Source of the DNA: a virus
Reading direction: 5' to 3' (one strand)
Virus record (IMG/VR): IMGVR_UViG_3300046171_000135
Location: 1 to 36,564 of that record
DNA length: 36,564 nt
This document shows positions 1-7,086 of this stretch, one piece after another; position 1 is the first letter of the stretch; each line of letters opens with the position of its first letter. Under the pieces are notes generated by a model. That model saw only the letters and a list, made by a program, of their open reading frames with translations, made no database searches and was not told where the DNA came from. Made by a program: the position numbers and the translations under genes.

Positions 1-290
1 CATTCCTCGATCCATGCCTAAAAAATGAATATGTACGAAGTATTTATTTGTACTAAGTATGTATTTAATCCGGCTTGCATTTCATCATTCAATCTTGCGT
101 GCAATTCATACGAAAAACTTGCAAGCTCGCATCTGAATACACTCAATCCCACTATTCATGCATGGCGTGCAATTTCTAAAAAAAATAACATCACCCAATA
201 CCCTTTGCTTTACATGTGTATAGCTAGTGCATTTACACTAACTAGGAGGGGGAGGGGGCTTGCCTAACTCCCTGCGTTCTTTCTATATTA
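1..290. repeat. Left copy of imperfect terminal direct repeat
   Basis: Bases 1-198 align without gaps to 36284-36481 with ten mismatches (about 95% identity). Bases 199-270 do not align with the corresponding part of the right copy. Bases 271-290 then match 36545-36564 exactly (CCTGCGTTCTTTCTATATTA). Both copies carry a G-rich run just before that 20-mer, here at 244-258. A reading frame from 25 is open in both copies, but most differences change the amino acid, and the opposite-strand frame has a stop in this copy only, so I read it as non-coding. The repeat shows circular or terminally redundant DNA; whether it is a true phage terminus or two population variants joined by assembly cannot be decided here. 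Confidence 0.9.
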
Positions 291-580
291 TTATCACCCC
301 CCGCATAACTTTTTTCGCAATATGCCCCCCTGGATGGGGCTTCGTTTTGCGCATGGTTATTATGGGGGCACGCCCACCACACCCACGCTCACCACACCCA
401 CGCCCCACACCCCCCACACCCCCACGATCCTGCACCTTGCGTGCAGCATGGCCTCGTTACCGAGGGTATTGATATGTAGTTTGAGAAGGGGGGTGTTCCG
501 CTTTTATGTGGTTACGGAACAGGTGATAGAAATAACCAGAGGGGAAATCCTAAACCCCACCGCCACAATACCTGTAAAAG
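291..580. other. Non-coding junction DNA with C-rich direct repeats
   Basis: No convincing gene. Bases 347-425 of the plus strand are strongly C-rich, with two adjacent copies of CACCACACCCACGC at 375-388 and 390-403 (period 15), followed by C5-C6 runs. The complementary strand would be G-rich and could fold into quadruplex-like structure. Short frames read through here would give only Pro/Thr/His low-complexity peptides. The block lies beyond the 3' end of the leftward HNH gene. A replication, packaging or terminus function is possible but is inference. Confidence 0.6.
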
Positions 581-1165
581 TTAGGTGTCTATAGGTTTAT
601 ATATTCTATGCCCTGCATGGATAACAACTTCCTTGCATAGTTCTATGAACTCTTGATCGGTCATCATACCTTTTGCCCGGTTTGCTTCTGGGCATACGAT
701 TTGCAGGTTATCGAGTGAATTATCGCCCCCTCTTGCGATGGGTAGGATATGATCATACTCGTAGGTATCTGGTTTATTAAAGTCTATGGGTCTGCCTGTA
801 AGTGCGCATGGGAAGTGGTCACCGAATTTGGCTTGTACATCTTTGTAATTGAATGTCATACGTCTTTGAAAGGTGAATGCTTTGCAGGTAATTGCTTTTG
901 ATATTTGCCTTGGAGTTTTATTTAAGTACCAGGGGAGTGTAATTTTGTTTGTAGGTTTTGGGTTTTGGAATCTATAGATTTTTTTTCTGTTTAATTTTTC
1001 GTGTATGGGGATTTGTATTGTTTTATCTCTTACCTTTTGCCTTGTTTTTTTGCGTAGTGCGTAGGAGACGGTTGATTTTGAACATTTTAATTTCTTTGCA
1101 ATTTGGTTAAAGGACAGTCCTTTTCTGCGTAGTGCGATAATTTTTTTATTTAGTGGAGTTGTCAT
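581..1165 (-). CDS. HNH endonuclease with N-terminal helix-turn-helix
   Basis: From the chosen ATG (1165) the protein is 194 residues. The first ~40 residues hold a homeodomain-like helix-turn-helix (LSFNQIAKKLKCSKSTVSYA). The C-terminal third holds an HNH fold: CALTG, then YEYDHILPIARGG, then NSLDNLQIVC and EANRAKG, giving the metal-binding His and Asn residues of the ββα-metal nuclease family. An in-frame ATG at 1234 exists, but it would overlap the upstream gene by about 89 bases instead of 20. HNH proteins encoded beside terminase genes often help DNA packaging in phages; others are homing endonucleases. The helix-turn-helix would supply sequence recognition. It is transcribed leftward with the 178-residue gene, opposite to the large terminase. 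Confidence 0.85.
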   Translation of the reverse strand: MTTPLNKKIIALRRKGLSFNQIAKKLKCSKSTVSYALRKKTRQKVRDKTIQIPIHEKLNRKKIYRFQNPKPTNKITLPWYLNKTPRQISKAITCKAFTFQRRMTFNYKDVQAKFGDHFPCALTGRPIDFNKPDTYEYDHILPIARGGDNSLDNLQIVCPEANRAKGMMTDQEFIELCKEVVIHAGHRIYKPIDT

Positions 1166-1682
1166 TTGGAGTGATATCCACGACTTTTTCCTCTGATGCT
1201 TTTGTGGGTTGTTTTTTAACTTCTTTGGTTGCACCCTTTAGGATTGAACGAACTTGATCGGGTGACATGTCTGAAGAGCCGAGAGTTACATTTGCGGATG
1301 CGGTTATATTGGATGGTCTGCCTGAGACGGTTAGGAACTTGTCCATGAGTACGGCAACTGCGTAGGCGAGGTTTTGGGGTGGTATTTCGTCTAGTTTATT
1401 GTGCAGGGTGTTTAGGGAGTCTGCGACCATATCTGAGAGTTTGTTATTTACTTTGTTTAGGAACTCCTGCTCTGTCATGTCTAGGCGATAGCGTAGGAAG
1501 TTACCGATTGACTGACGAAGTTCTGGATCTTGTTTCATTAGGATCTCTGCTTCTTTTTTCCCATTTGATTGTTTGGCTGCAATCTTGGCTGCTGATTTTA
1601 TAATATTATTTTTTGTCATTTCATCACAGAATCCACGGACTGTACCGGGCTTCCTTGCTCTTCGTTTATATTGTTTTGGCAT
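1146..1682 (-). CDS. Possible small terminase subunit (hypothetical)
   Basis: A 178-residue protein with a basic N terminus (KQYKRRARKPG), a helical middle and a flexible charged tail. The segment around PPQNLAYAVAVLMDKFLTVSGRPS resembles the oligomerisation region of proteins annotated as phage small terminase subunits, which recognise the packaging site and regulate the large subunit. No catalytic motif is expected or seen. Supporting context is the downstream HNH gene and the terminase about 1.5 kb away, but that terminase is on the opposite strand, which is unusual for a small/large pair. There is no Shine-Dalgarno sequence before the ATG. It could instead be an unrelated DNA-binding protein. 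Confidence 0.4.
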   Translation of the reverse strand: MPKQYKRRARKPGTVRGFCDEMTKNNIIKSAAKIAAKQSNGKKEAEILMKQDPELRQSIGNFLRYRLDMTEQEFLNKVNNKLSDMVADSLNTLHNKLDEIPPQNLAYAVAVLMDKFLTVSGRPSNITASANVTLGSSDMSPDQVRSILKGATKEVKKQPTKASEEKVVDITPNDNSTK

Positions 1683-1746
1683 GAAATTTTAGTTTTTTTC
1701 AAAAAGAACTTGATTTGTCAAGATAAAGACTACATAAGGTGACAAA
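1683..1746. promoter_or_regulatory. Divergent intergenic region with inverted repeat
   Basis: This 64-base gap separates two divergently transcribed genes, so it must hold or adjoin promoters for both arms. TTTGTCA at 1714-1720 and TGACAAA at 1740-1746 form a perfect 7-base inverted repeat with a 19-base spacer, reaching the start codon of the rightward gene, a position suited to autoregulation. A 12-base element CTACATAAGGTG (1730-1741) lies inside and recurs upstream of other genes. AAGGTG may also act as a Shine-Dalgarno sequence for 1746. No consensus promoter can be assigned with confidence. Confidence 0.45.
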
Positions 1747-2174
1747 TGGATACAGAACGAGCGAAAGGTGTTTTAAAGGAGGCGTGTATGAATTACACGG
1801 AGTTTAGTGAATTGGTTGGAGTTAAGCCTGTCACAGTCAGGCTTGCCTTTAGTAATGACCGATTAAGCAAGAAGATGGTTACTTTACTGCTTGAATTGGA
1901 GAGTAATCAGAAGGAAGAGGTGGAGAAAGAGGAGAGGGTATTGATAAAGGAGGGGATGATTAAGCAGAGTATGGATGAGATCCGTACTGCGAAGGTATAT
2001 ATGCTACCTAAGAATCCTTACCTTAGATTTATAGAATTTAGTGATGGTACACATGGTCGCATCCGCGCTCAACCTGGCAAGTTTGGATTGGGTAGTGTGG
2101 TTAAGGTTAAGAGGGAAGATGGCGATATGTACAGTTTGGAAGGAAACTACGACAGAAAGGACAGATTGATATGA
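1746..2174 (+). CDS. Helix-turn-helix protein, probable phage regulator
   Basis: A 142-residue protein. Residues ~12-50 (FSELVGVKPVTVRLAFSNDR) fit a helix-turn-helix of Cro/C1-like type. A Glu/Lys-rich helix follows, then a C-terminal β-rich region (~80-142) with YLRFIEFSDGTHGRIRAQPG and a final DGDMYSLEGNYD, possibly an oligomerisation or OB-like domain. The start at 1746 has AAGGTG five bases upstream. It is the first gene of the rightward late arm and overlaps the next gene by ATGA. The inverted repeat at its start suggests self-regulation. A repressor or late-gene activator is the best guess; the C-terminal domain is not recognised. Confidence 0.55.
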   Translation: MDTERAKGVLKEACMNYTEFSELVGVKPVTVRLAFSNDRLSKKMVTLLLELESNQKEEVEKEERVLIKEGMIKQSMDEIRTAKVYMLPKNPYLRFIEFSDGTHGRIRAQPGKFGLGSVVKVKREDGDMYSLEGNYDRKDRLI

Positions 2175-2278
2175 GTGATGAATGTGATGAATATCACGAT
2201 GAATTAATTGCTGACAGACGGAGGCGACGTGGTGAGGGATGGCGTAATCCGACTGAGGATGAGGAAGAGGAAGAGTAA
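2171..2278 (+). CDS. 35-residue acidic-tailed hypothetical protein
   Basis: Starts at an ATGA overlap with the upstream stop, so translation is probably coupled. The product begins MSDECDEYHDELIADRRRRR, with a central arginine cluster and a poly-Glu end (DEEEEE). No domain is recognised. The poly-acidic end is shared in style with the 60-residue protein two genes downstream. Confidence 0.5.
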   Translation: MSDECDEYHDELIADRRRRRGEGWRNPTEDEEEEE

Positions 2279-2290
2279 TGCAGAACTAAC

Positions 2291-2491
2291 ATGGAAGACT
2301 TTGTGGAAGGAAATGAATGCCATGTGCCATACGAGGAAGTCCAGAAAGCATGGTTAAGATTTTGGAACAAGAACGAACTTGCAATCAATTCATATGGCAA
2401 GGTCTACCGCACAAAAACGCCCAGGCGAATGCCTGACAGAATAGACGACTTTAGAAATTATGCCAAACGAAGTAAGACAATGTACACATGA
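2291..2491 (+). CDS. 66-residue hypothetical protein
   Basis: Basic protein with an aromatic-rich centre (EEVQKAWLRFWNKNELA) followed by a Lys/Arg segment (YRTKTPRRMPDRIDDFRNYA). It overlaps the next gene by 32 bases in another frame. Function unknown; its place in a run of tiny genes before the terminase suggests an accessory phage role. Confidence 0.55.
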   Translation: MEDFVEGNECHVPYEEVQKAWLRFWNKNELAINSYGKVYRTKTPRRMPDRIDDFRNYAKRSKTMYT

Positions 2492-2642
2492 GTTTAAGAA
2501 CTTGATCCATCGCTGGTCAGAGGAATCTGACATGGAGGATGACACTATTGTTGAATGCATGGTTTGCGCAGCAAGGGAGTATTACAAGGAAGATGTAATC
2601 GATTTTCAATGCGATATGGACTTAGAGGAGGAAGAAGAATGA
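2460..2642 (+). CDS. 60-residue acidic hypothetical protein
   Basis: Begins MPNEVRQCTHEFKNLIHRW and contains C-x7-C with further Cys (VECMVCAAREYYKED, DFQCDMD) before a poly-Glu end. Three or four cysteines with a histidine could bind zinc, but the spacing matches no family I recognise. Its TGA overlaps the ATG of the next gene, implying coupled translation. Confidence 0.5.
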   Translation: MPNEVRQCTHEFKNLIHRWSEESDMEDDTIVECMVCAAREYYKEDVIDFQCDMDLEEEEE

Positions 2643-2782
2643 ATTTATATGCACCCACGGGAGAGAAGATTGAGAATTGGCCATTATGGGTCAGGAGATT
2701 AACAGATGAGAATATGGTCTTAAAGCGTAGAGTAATCGAGCTTGAGAAGCAGTTAATGGAGGAGCAAGCAAGACAAGCATGA
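2639..2782 (+). CDS. 47-residue coiled-coil hypothetical protein
   Basis: The start is placed at the ATGA overlap with the preceding stop, not at an upstream in-frame ATG inside that gene. The product begins MNLYAPTGEKIENWPLWVRR and continues as an amphipathic helix with heptad leucines (ENMVLKRRVIELEKQLMEEQ). Short coiled-coil phage proteins often oligomerise or act as adaptors; no specific role can be given. It overlaps the next start by ATGA. Confidence 0.55.
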   Translation: MNLYAPTGEKIENWPLWVRRLTDENMVLKRRVIELEKQLMEEQARQA

Positions 2783-2919
2783 AGTGGATAGATGGAGATG
2801 ATGATTGGACTATTGAACAGCAGAAGTTGTGGGCAAGGAAAGCACCCTTTGGGTGGCAGAGATGTTGGAAGTGCGGGTCACAATGGAAACAGTTTTTTGA
2901 ACCAACCTGTACATGTTGA
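2779..2919 (+). CDS. 46-residue zinc-ribbon-like protein
   Basis: Starts at an ATGA overlap. The product has an acidic, Trp-rich N half (MKWIDGDDDWTIEQQKLWAR) and a C half with CWKCGSQWKQ and a terminal CTC. The C-x2-C ... C-x-C arrangement is typical of a small zinc ribbon. Its place directly before the terminase cluster is compatible with a DNA-contacting accessory protein, but no function is known. Confidence 0.55.
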   Translation: MKWIDGDDDWTIEQQKLWARKAPFGWQRCWKCGSQWKQFFEPTCTC

Positions 2920-3161
2920 TGAATGAAAGTACCCAAGGGTTTCAATCCGATCTTTTGGAGAAAATACGGGCGAGCGATATCGACATCAGTTGCAGAATTA
3001 CCGAGGTGCGACTTGAAAAAGCTAGGGCCGCCACCCTTACAATTAAGCCCAGAGACGTTGGAACGGATACGGAAGGCTGGCAAATTGGTGAAAAGGAAAT
3101 CCCGTGCAACTCGCTCGAAGAAGCAATCATCGTAGGGATAGAGATTCTTAATCGTGGGTAA
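2913..3161 (+). CDS. 82-residue hypothetical protein (one of two overlapping frames)
   Basis: Starts inside the end of the zinc-ribbon gene and ends 8 bases into the terminase gene, so it fits a tightly packed operon. The C-terminal part (EGWQIGEKEIPCNSLEEA followed by a hydrophobic helix) reads like a normal folded domain, which is why I slightly prefer this frame. A 70-residue frame from 2923 covers the same DNA, and one antisense frame is also open. No family is recognised, and no Shine-Dalgarno sequence decides between the two starts. Confidence 0.45.
   Translation: MLMNESTQGFQSDLLEKIRASDIDISCRITEVRLEKARAATLTIKPRDVGTDTEGWQIGEKEIPCNSLEEAIIVGIEILNRG
2923..3135 (+). CDS. Alternative 70-residue basic protein in overlapping frame
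   Basis: ATG four bases after the zinc-ribbon stop. The product starts MKVPKGFNPIFWRKYGRA and ends in a Lys/Arg/Ser-rich tail, so it would be strongly basic and could bind DNA. It lies entirely within the 82-residue frame. Either or both may be real; third-position base use does not separate them by eye. Confidence 0.35.
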   Translation: MKVPKGFNPIFWRKYGRAISTSVAELPRCDLKKLGPPPLQLSPETLERIRKAGKLVKRKSRATRSKKQSS

Positions 3162-4842
3162 AGTCACCTATGCAGATGAGATTAACGCACGCTTTGGTCT
3201 GCCCTGGACTGAGGATTTAAAGTATGAAAAAGGTGAGTTAAAGTGTGCATTATCGGAAGAAGAGATAGATAGGCTAACTGTACAAGATCCTGTACGAGCA
3301 GAAACACTTACTCGATTACTCCTCGATCAACCAAACAGCGAAAAAGAAGATCCAATTGAGTGGGGATGGACATTACCTGGTTGGCGCAGAGTGATGGAGA
3401 ATTGGGACTCCACAAAAATACATATTATTTTGGGCGGTAATCGCAGTTCGAAAACAACTTTCGCGTCTCGTATGCTTGTGCATTTAGCACAGGCAATACC
3501 AGAAGCAGAGATTCGATCCATGCATGTGAGTGAGGAGAGAAGTATCTCAGATTCCCAGCGTTACATATGGGAAAATCTTCCGGCACGGTACAAGAGAAGT
3601 AAGAAGAAGGGTGCTAATCATAGCTTACAATATACGCAGAAGAATGGATTCAATGCTGGTAAAGCAATCTTACCACCCACAGACCCTGACGCAGAGCGTG
3701 GTAGTACAATATACTTTAATAATTATCGGCAGTATATGGCAGATCCACAAATCTTTGAGGGATGGTCTGCACATTGCATTCATATGGATGAGGAAGCTCC
3801 ACAAAATGTATTTGAAACATTGGTAGGTGGTAGAACAGTTGATTACCACGGACGGGTCATGCTGACCTTTACGACATTGCAGGGATGGACACCTCTGATT
3901 AATAGTTTACTCAAGGGTGCGGAGACTGTGGAGTCTAAATATAGTGAGTTATTAGGTAGGGAGTTACCTGTTGAACAGGTATCCATGAATTGGCCAGATT
4001 GTAGAATTTATTATTTTTGGTCAGAAATGAGTCCATTTGTGGATTACAAAGAACTTGTACGGACATACAGTAAGCAACCACAGGAAGTAAAACTTGCTCG
4101 ATTATATGGCATACCTAGCAAGAGTTTTGAAGGAAAGTTCCCAAAATTTCAGCGTGAAACAAATGTCATTGAACATAGTAAGATACCATTCATTGCTGAC
4201 CCAACCGTTCAATGTACTCGTTATTTTATATGCGACCCTGGTGGCAGTAAACCTTGGGTTGGATTATGGGCAGCAGTTACGGATGATGGTAAGATTTATG
4301 TCTATCGTGAGTTCCCAGACAGCACAATGGGTGCATGGGCAATACCCCATGTGAATGGTGCTGGTAAAGCCGTTGGTAAAGCTGGCCCTGGACAAAGACC
4401 ACTAGGTTGGGGATATACAGATTATAAAGAATACTTTGAGGCACAGGAAGTGGGTGAGGATATATTTGAGAGAATAGTTGACCCAAGAATGGGTGCAGCC
4501 ACAGTCCGCACAAAAGAGGGTGAGAGTAATATAATTAATACGATGAGTAACATGGGATTTGTATTCCGTGCCGCACCAGGTGTGTCTATTGACTCAGGTA
4601 TTGCCAAGATCAATGATGCGTTAAGTTGGGATGATACAGAACCTATGACTGAGGAAAACTGTCCACAACTTTACTTTTCTGACCAATGCGAGAATACAAT
4701 ATCATCCATGCTTGAATACGCTGGTGAGAGTAAGAGTGATTACTTCTCCGATCAGATTGACTGCCTACGATATTTATTTGTGAGTGGTGCGGAACATATC
4801 ACACATGGTGACATCCAGGTCACAGGTGGTGGAGGATATTAG
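3154..4842 (+). CDS. terL: Terminase large subunit
   Basis: The packaging ATPase-nuclease that pumps DNA through the portal and cuts it. The 562-residue length is normal. The N-terminal ATPase has Walker A GGNRSSKT (94-101), Walker B with D212/E213 in IHMDEEAP, and a coupling motif near MLTFTTLQGWTP. The C-terminal RNase H-like nuclease shows acidic residues D361 (ICDPGGSK), D443 (VDPRMG) and D533/D536 (SDQIDCLRY). The start is GTG; no upstream in-frame ATG fits better, and the preceding 82-residue frame overlaps it by 8 bases. The stop is followed by a hairpin and then the portal gene, the usual order. The Walker A has Ser-Ser-Lys-Thr where Ser-Gly-Lys-Ser/Thr is more common. The headful or cohesive-end class cannot be assigned by eye. 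Confidence 0.95.
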   Translation: MGKVTYADEINARFGLPWTEDLKYEKGELKCALSEEEIDRLTVQDPVRAETLTRLLLDQPNSEKEDPIEWGWTLPGWRRVMENWDSTKIHIILGGNRSSKTTFASRMLVHLAQAIPEAEIRSMHVSEERSISDSQRYIWENLPARYKRSKKKGANHSLQYTQKNGFNAGKAILPPTDPDAERGSTIYFNNYRQYMADPQIFEGWSAHCIHMDEEAPQNVFETLVGGRTVDYHGRVMLTFTTLQGWTPLINSLLKGAETVESKYSELLGRELPVEQVSMNWPDCRIYYFWSEMSPFVDYKELVRTYSKQPQEVKLARLYGIPSKSFEGKFPKFQRETNVIEHSKIPFIADPTVQCTRYFICDPGGSKPWVGLWAAVTDDGKIYVYREFPDSTMGAWAIPHVNGAGKAVGKAGPGQRPLGWGYTDYKEYFEAQEVGEDIFERIVDPRMGAATVRTKEGESNIINTMSNMGFVFRAAPGVSIDSGIAKINDALSWDDTEPMTEENCPQLYFSDQCENTISSMLEYAGESKSDYFSDQIDCLRYLFVSGAEHITHGDIQVTGGGGY

Positions 4843-4846
4843 GTTG

Positions 4847-4870
4847 ACTACATTAGGTGCATAATGTAGT
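4847..4870 (+). promoter_or_regulatory. Hairpin between terminase and portal
   Basis: ACTACATTA (4847-4855) and TAATGTAGT (4862-4870) form a perfect 9-base inverted repeat with loop GGTGCA, followed by only three more T before the portal ATG at 4874. It contains the recurrent element CTACATTAGGTG (4848-4859). It may be a weak terminator, an operator, or an RNA structure that throttles portal translation, since the portal start has no clear Shine-Dalgarno sequence. Confidence 0.5.
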
Positions 4871-4873
4871 TTT

Positions 4874-6961
4874 ATGCTACACATGCTCTCTGCCAGCGAT
4901 CCAGAATTATTATACGTATCTAAAGAGCCTGATATTGCTTACCTTGCAGAAGCCTACAAGCGCACGCAAAGTGATTTAGGTGAATGGTTGGATCGTAGGC
5001 AAAGGGATTACGATACCCGTCATTGTTTATGGGCAGGTAAATCGGATGACTTTAAGAAGCACGCTTCAATTAATCAGACAGGTGAAGTGTTCCCTTGGGA
5101 GGGAGCGAGTGACCAAGAGGTTAGATTAGTGGATGATGCGATATCTTGCAGAGTGGCAATGTCCATGAATGCAATAAGACGTGCGCACATTATTGCCACA
5201 CCTGTAGAATCCAATGATGTTGAGCGTGCCAATGTGGTAAGTATGTTCCTACGCTGGTTAATCAATACGAAGATGGATGAGTTCTATCCTGAGATTGAGT
5301 TGGGACTGAATCATTTATTTGAGAAGGGCATGATGGTTCATTACTGCTGGTACGAGAACCAGGAGTTGAAGCAACAACAGACCATAAAGTTAGACCAAGT
5401 TGCCCAGGTATTGCCACAAGTTGCTGGAGCGATACAGGATGGCAGTATGGATGAGGAACTCACAGAAGTTCTTAAATCTCAGTTTGATATTGGAAAGTCC
5501 AAAGCTCGTGCAATGTTGCGTGAGTTACGCAGGGATGGAGAAACCACAATACCTGTTACCCGTCAAGTGGTTAGCAGACCAAAGATTCGTGCGCTTGCAC
5601 CTGACGAGGATGTATTTTGGCCATCCTATGCAATGAATCCACAGGAAGCACCCTATGTATTTCATGCAGTCAGTATGACCCCAGAACAATTAAGGGCTAA
5701 AATTAGTACCGAAAAATGGTCAGAAGAGTTTGTGGATGCAGCTATTGAACTTGCCGGAAAGGGTGAGGACAATGACGAGAATTTATATCAGCTAAGAGAG
5801 AGTGATGAGTTTACCAGAGATAATGAAAATAGTCTCATTAGAATAGTGTACTGTTATCAAAGACTCTTGGACGAAGACAATATCCCTGGTATTTACTGCA
5901 CAATTTTACACCCTCAGATTTCGGATCTGTATGCCAAACATCAATTGCTTGATTACGCACATGGGCAGTATCCATTTGTGGTCACTCAGATAGAGAGAAC
6001 ATCTAAGAAATTATACTCTGCACGTTCAGTACCTGAGAGGTTGGAAAGTTTACAACAGGTATTAAAAGCAGAAGTTGATGCTGGCATTGACTCGCAGTCA
6101 TTAACAACTTTACCACCTTTGGAACACCCAATGGGACGCGCCCCATCGAAGTGGGGGCCAGGTGTCCGCGTTCCATACCGCACGCCAGGAGAGTATAGAT
6201 TTGCAGACACACCTCGTGGAAGTTCAGCTAATATTGAGATTAGAAGATATATAGAAGAACAGGCAAACAGACTGCTTGGACGTAATGCACCAGGTGTAGA
6301 TCCAATCGAGGCACAGATGAAACAACAAGAGATTGTGGATAAAGTATTCCACCATCTCAAGTATGTACTCGATCAAGTATATTCCCTTTATCAGCAGTAT
6401 GGCCCAGATGCAGAATACTTCCGTGTTACAGGTATGCAAGACATGCAGAAGTATGCAAAAGGTAATCCAAACGAAAGGTTTGATTTTTACATGCAGTTTG
6501 ATGTGGCAACTCAAGATCCAGAGCAAATGCTTGAGCGTGTAAAAGCAATTGCACAACTTGGCGCACAACTAGACAGAAATGGTACGCTGGATACTGAAAG
6601 ACTTTTACAGATTGCAGTCGGACAGATTCTACCGGGTGCTGCTGAAAGTATTATGTTACCCAAGGAAACTGCATCTCAGAAAGCAATGGATGAAGAGAGG
6701 CAAACCATCGCAGAGATATATGCGGGTGTGCCACCCAATGTTAAACCTAATGATGCACATGAGATGAAATTGCAGATATTCCAGCAATGGCTTGCACAAC
6801 CTGATGTGGCACAAAAGGTACAACAAGATCCTGCCTTACAGGAGCGTATTCAGAATTACTTACAACAAAGACAAATGCAGGTTCAGCAAAAACAAAACGC
6901 TGAGATTGGAAGGCTAGGGGCAGCACCCACACAATTTGGACAAACAGGAGCAGCAGCTTAA
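4874..6961 (+). CDS. Portal protein
   Basis: The dodecameric ring at the unique capsid vertex through which DNA enters and leaves. The gene directly follows the terminase; 695 residues is typical for a P22-like portal. Features include an aromatic N-terminal region with PWEGASDQE and a long wing/stem, HPMGRAPSKWGPG followed by RVPYRTPGEYRFADTPRG, and a Gln-rich helical C terminus (~630-695; QQRQMQVQQKQN) resembling the helical barrel of podovirus portals. The start is uncertain: ATG 4874 or ATG 4883, neither with a good Shine-Dalgarno sequence and both just after the hairpin. I base the call on position, length and this pattern. Confidence 0.85.
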   Translation: MLHMLSASDPELLYVSKEPDIAYLAEAYKRTQSDLGEWLDRRQRDYDTRHCLWAGKSDDFKKHASINQTGEVFPWEGASDQEVRLVDDAISCRVAMSMNAIRRAHIIATPVESNDVERANVVSMFLRWLINTKMDEFYPEIELGLNHLFEKGMMVHYCWYENQELKQQQTIKLDQVAQVLPQVAGAIQDGSMDEELTEVLKSQFDIGKSKARAMLRELRRDGETTIPVTRQVVSRPKIRALAPDEDVFWPSYAMNPQEAPYVFHAVSMTPEQLRAKISTEKWSEEFVDAAIELAGKGEDNDENLYQLRESDEFTRDNENSLIRIVYCYQRLLDEDNIPGIYCTILHPQISDLYAKHQLLDYAHGQYPFVVTQIERTSKKLYSARSVPERLESLQQVLKAEVDAGIDSQSLTTLPPLEHPMGRAPSKWGPGVRVPYRTPGEYRFADTPRGSSANIEIRRYIEEQANRLLGRNAPGVDPIEAQMKQQEIVDKVFHHLKYVLDQVYSLYQQYGPDAEYFRVTGMQDMQKYAKGNPNERFDFYMQFDVATQDPEQMLERVKAIAQLGAQLDRNGTLDTERLLQIAVGQILPGAAESIMLPKETASQKAMDEERQTIAEIYAGVPPNVKPNDAHEMKLQIFQQWLAQPDVAQKVQQDPALQERIQNYLQQRQMQVQQKQNAEIGRLGAAPTQFGQTGAAA

Positions 6962-6975
6962 AGGAGGAAAATATT

Positions 6976-7086
6976 ATGCCAATGGTAGGAGGAAAGAAAT
7001 TCGGATACGGAAAAAAAGGTATGGCAAAAGCTAAATCATATGCCAAGAAGACCGGAAAGAAGATGGTCAAGCGTAAGAAAAAGTGA
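6976..7086 (+). CDS. 36-residue highly basic protein
   Basis: Strong Shine-Dalgarno AAGGAGG at 6961-6967, overlapping the portal stop. The product starts MPMVGGKKFGYGKKGMAKAK and ends VKRKKK; over a third of residues are Lys or Arg. Similar tiny Gly/Lys-rich proteins sit beside portal genes in other phages. A role in DNA binding or charge neutralisation in the head is inference. Its stop overlaps the GTG of the next gene. Confidence 0.7.
   Translation: MPMVGGKKFGYGKKGMAKAKSYAKKTGKKMVKRKKK

Noticed and set aside
25-267. 80-codon frame in the left terminal repeat (and 62-codon counterpart at 36308-36496)
   Set aside because: Most differences between the two copies change amino acids, the reverse frame has a stop in one copy, and no start signal is present; better explained as non-coding repeat DNA.
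360-425. CRISPR array or spacer-repeat structure
   Set aside because: Only two 14-base direct repeats one base apart with no spacers; simple C-rich repeat expansion.
260-594. Two overlapping frames of 70 and 90 codons
   Set aside because: They translate the C-rich repeats into Pro/Thr/His low complexity and have no start signal or neighbour support.
2691-3167. 158-codon minus-strand frame opposite the pre-terminase mini-genes
   Set aside because: Antisense to coupled sense genes with good start overlaps; composition irregular and no start signal.
4427-4515. Extra regulatory RNA in the terminase gene
   Set aside because: Open frames and local pairings there are weak and entirely within conserved terminase coding sequence.
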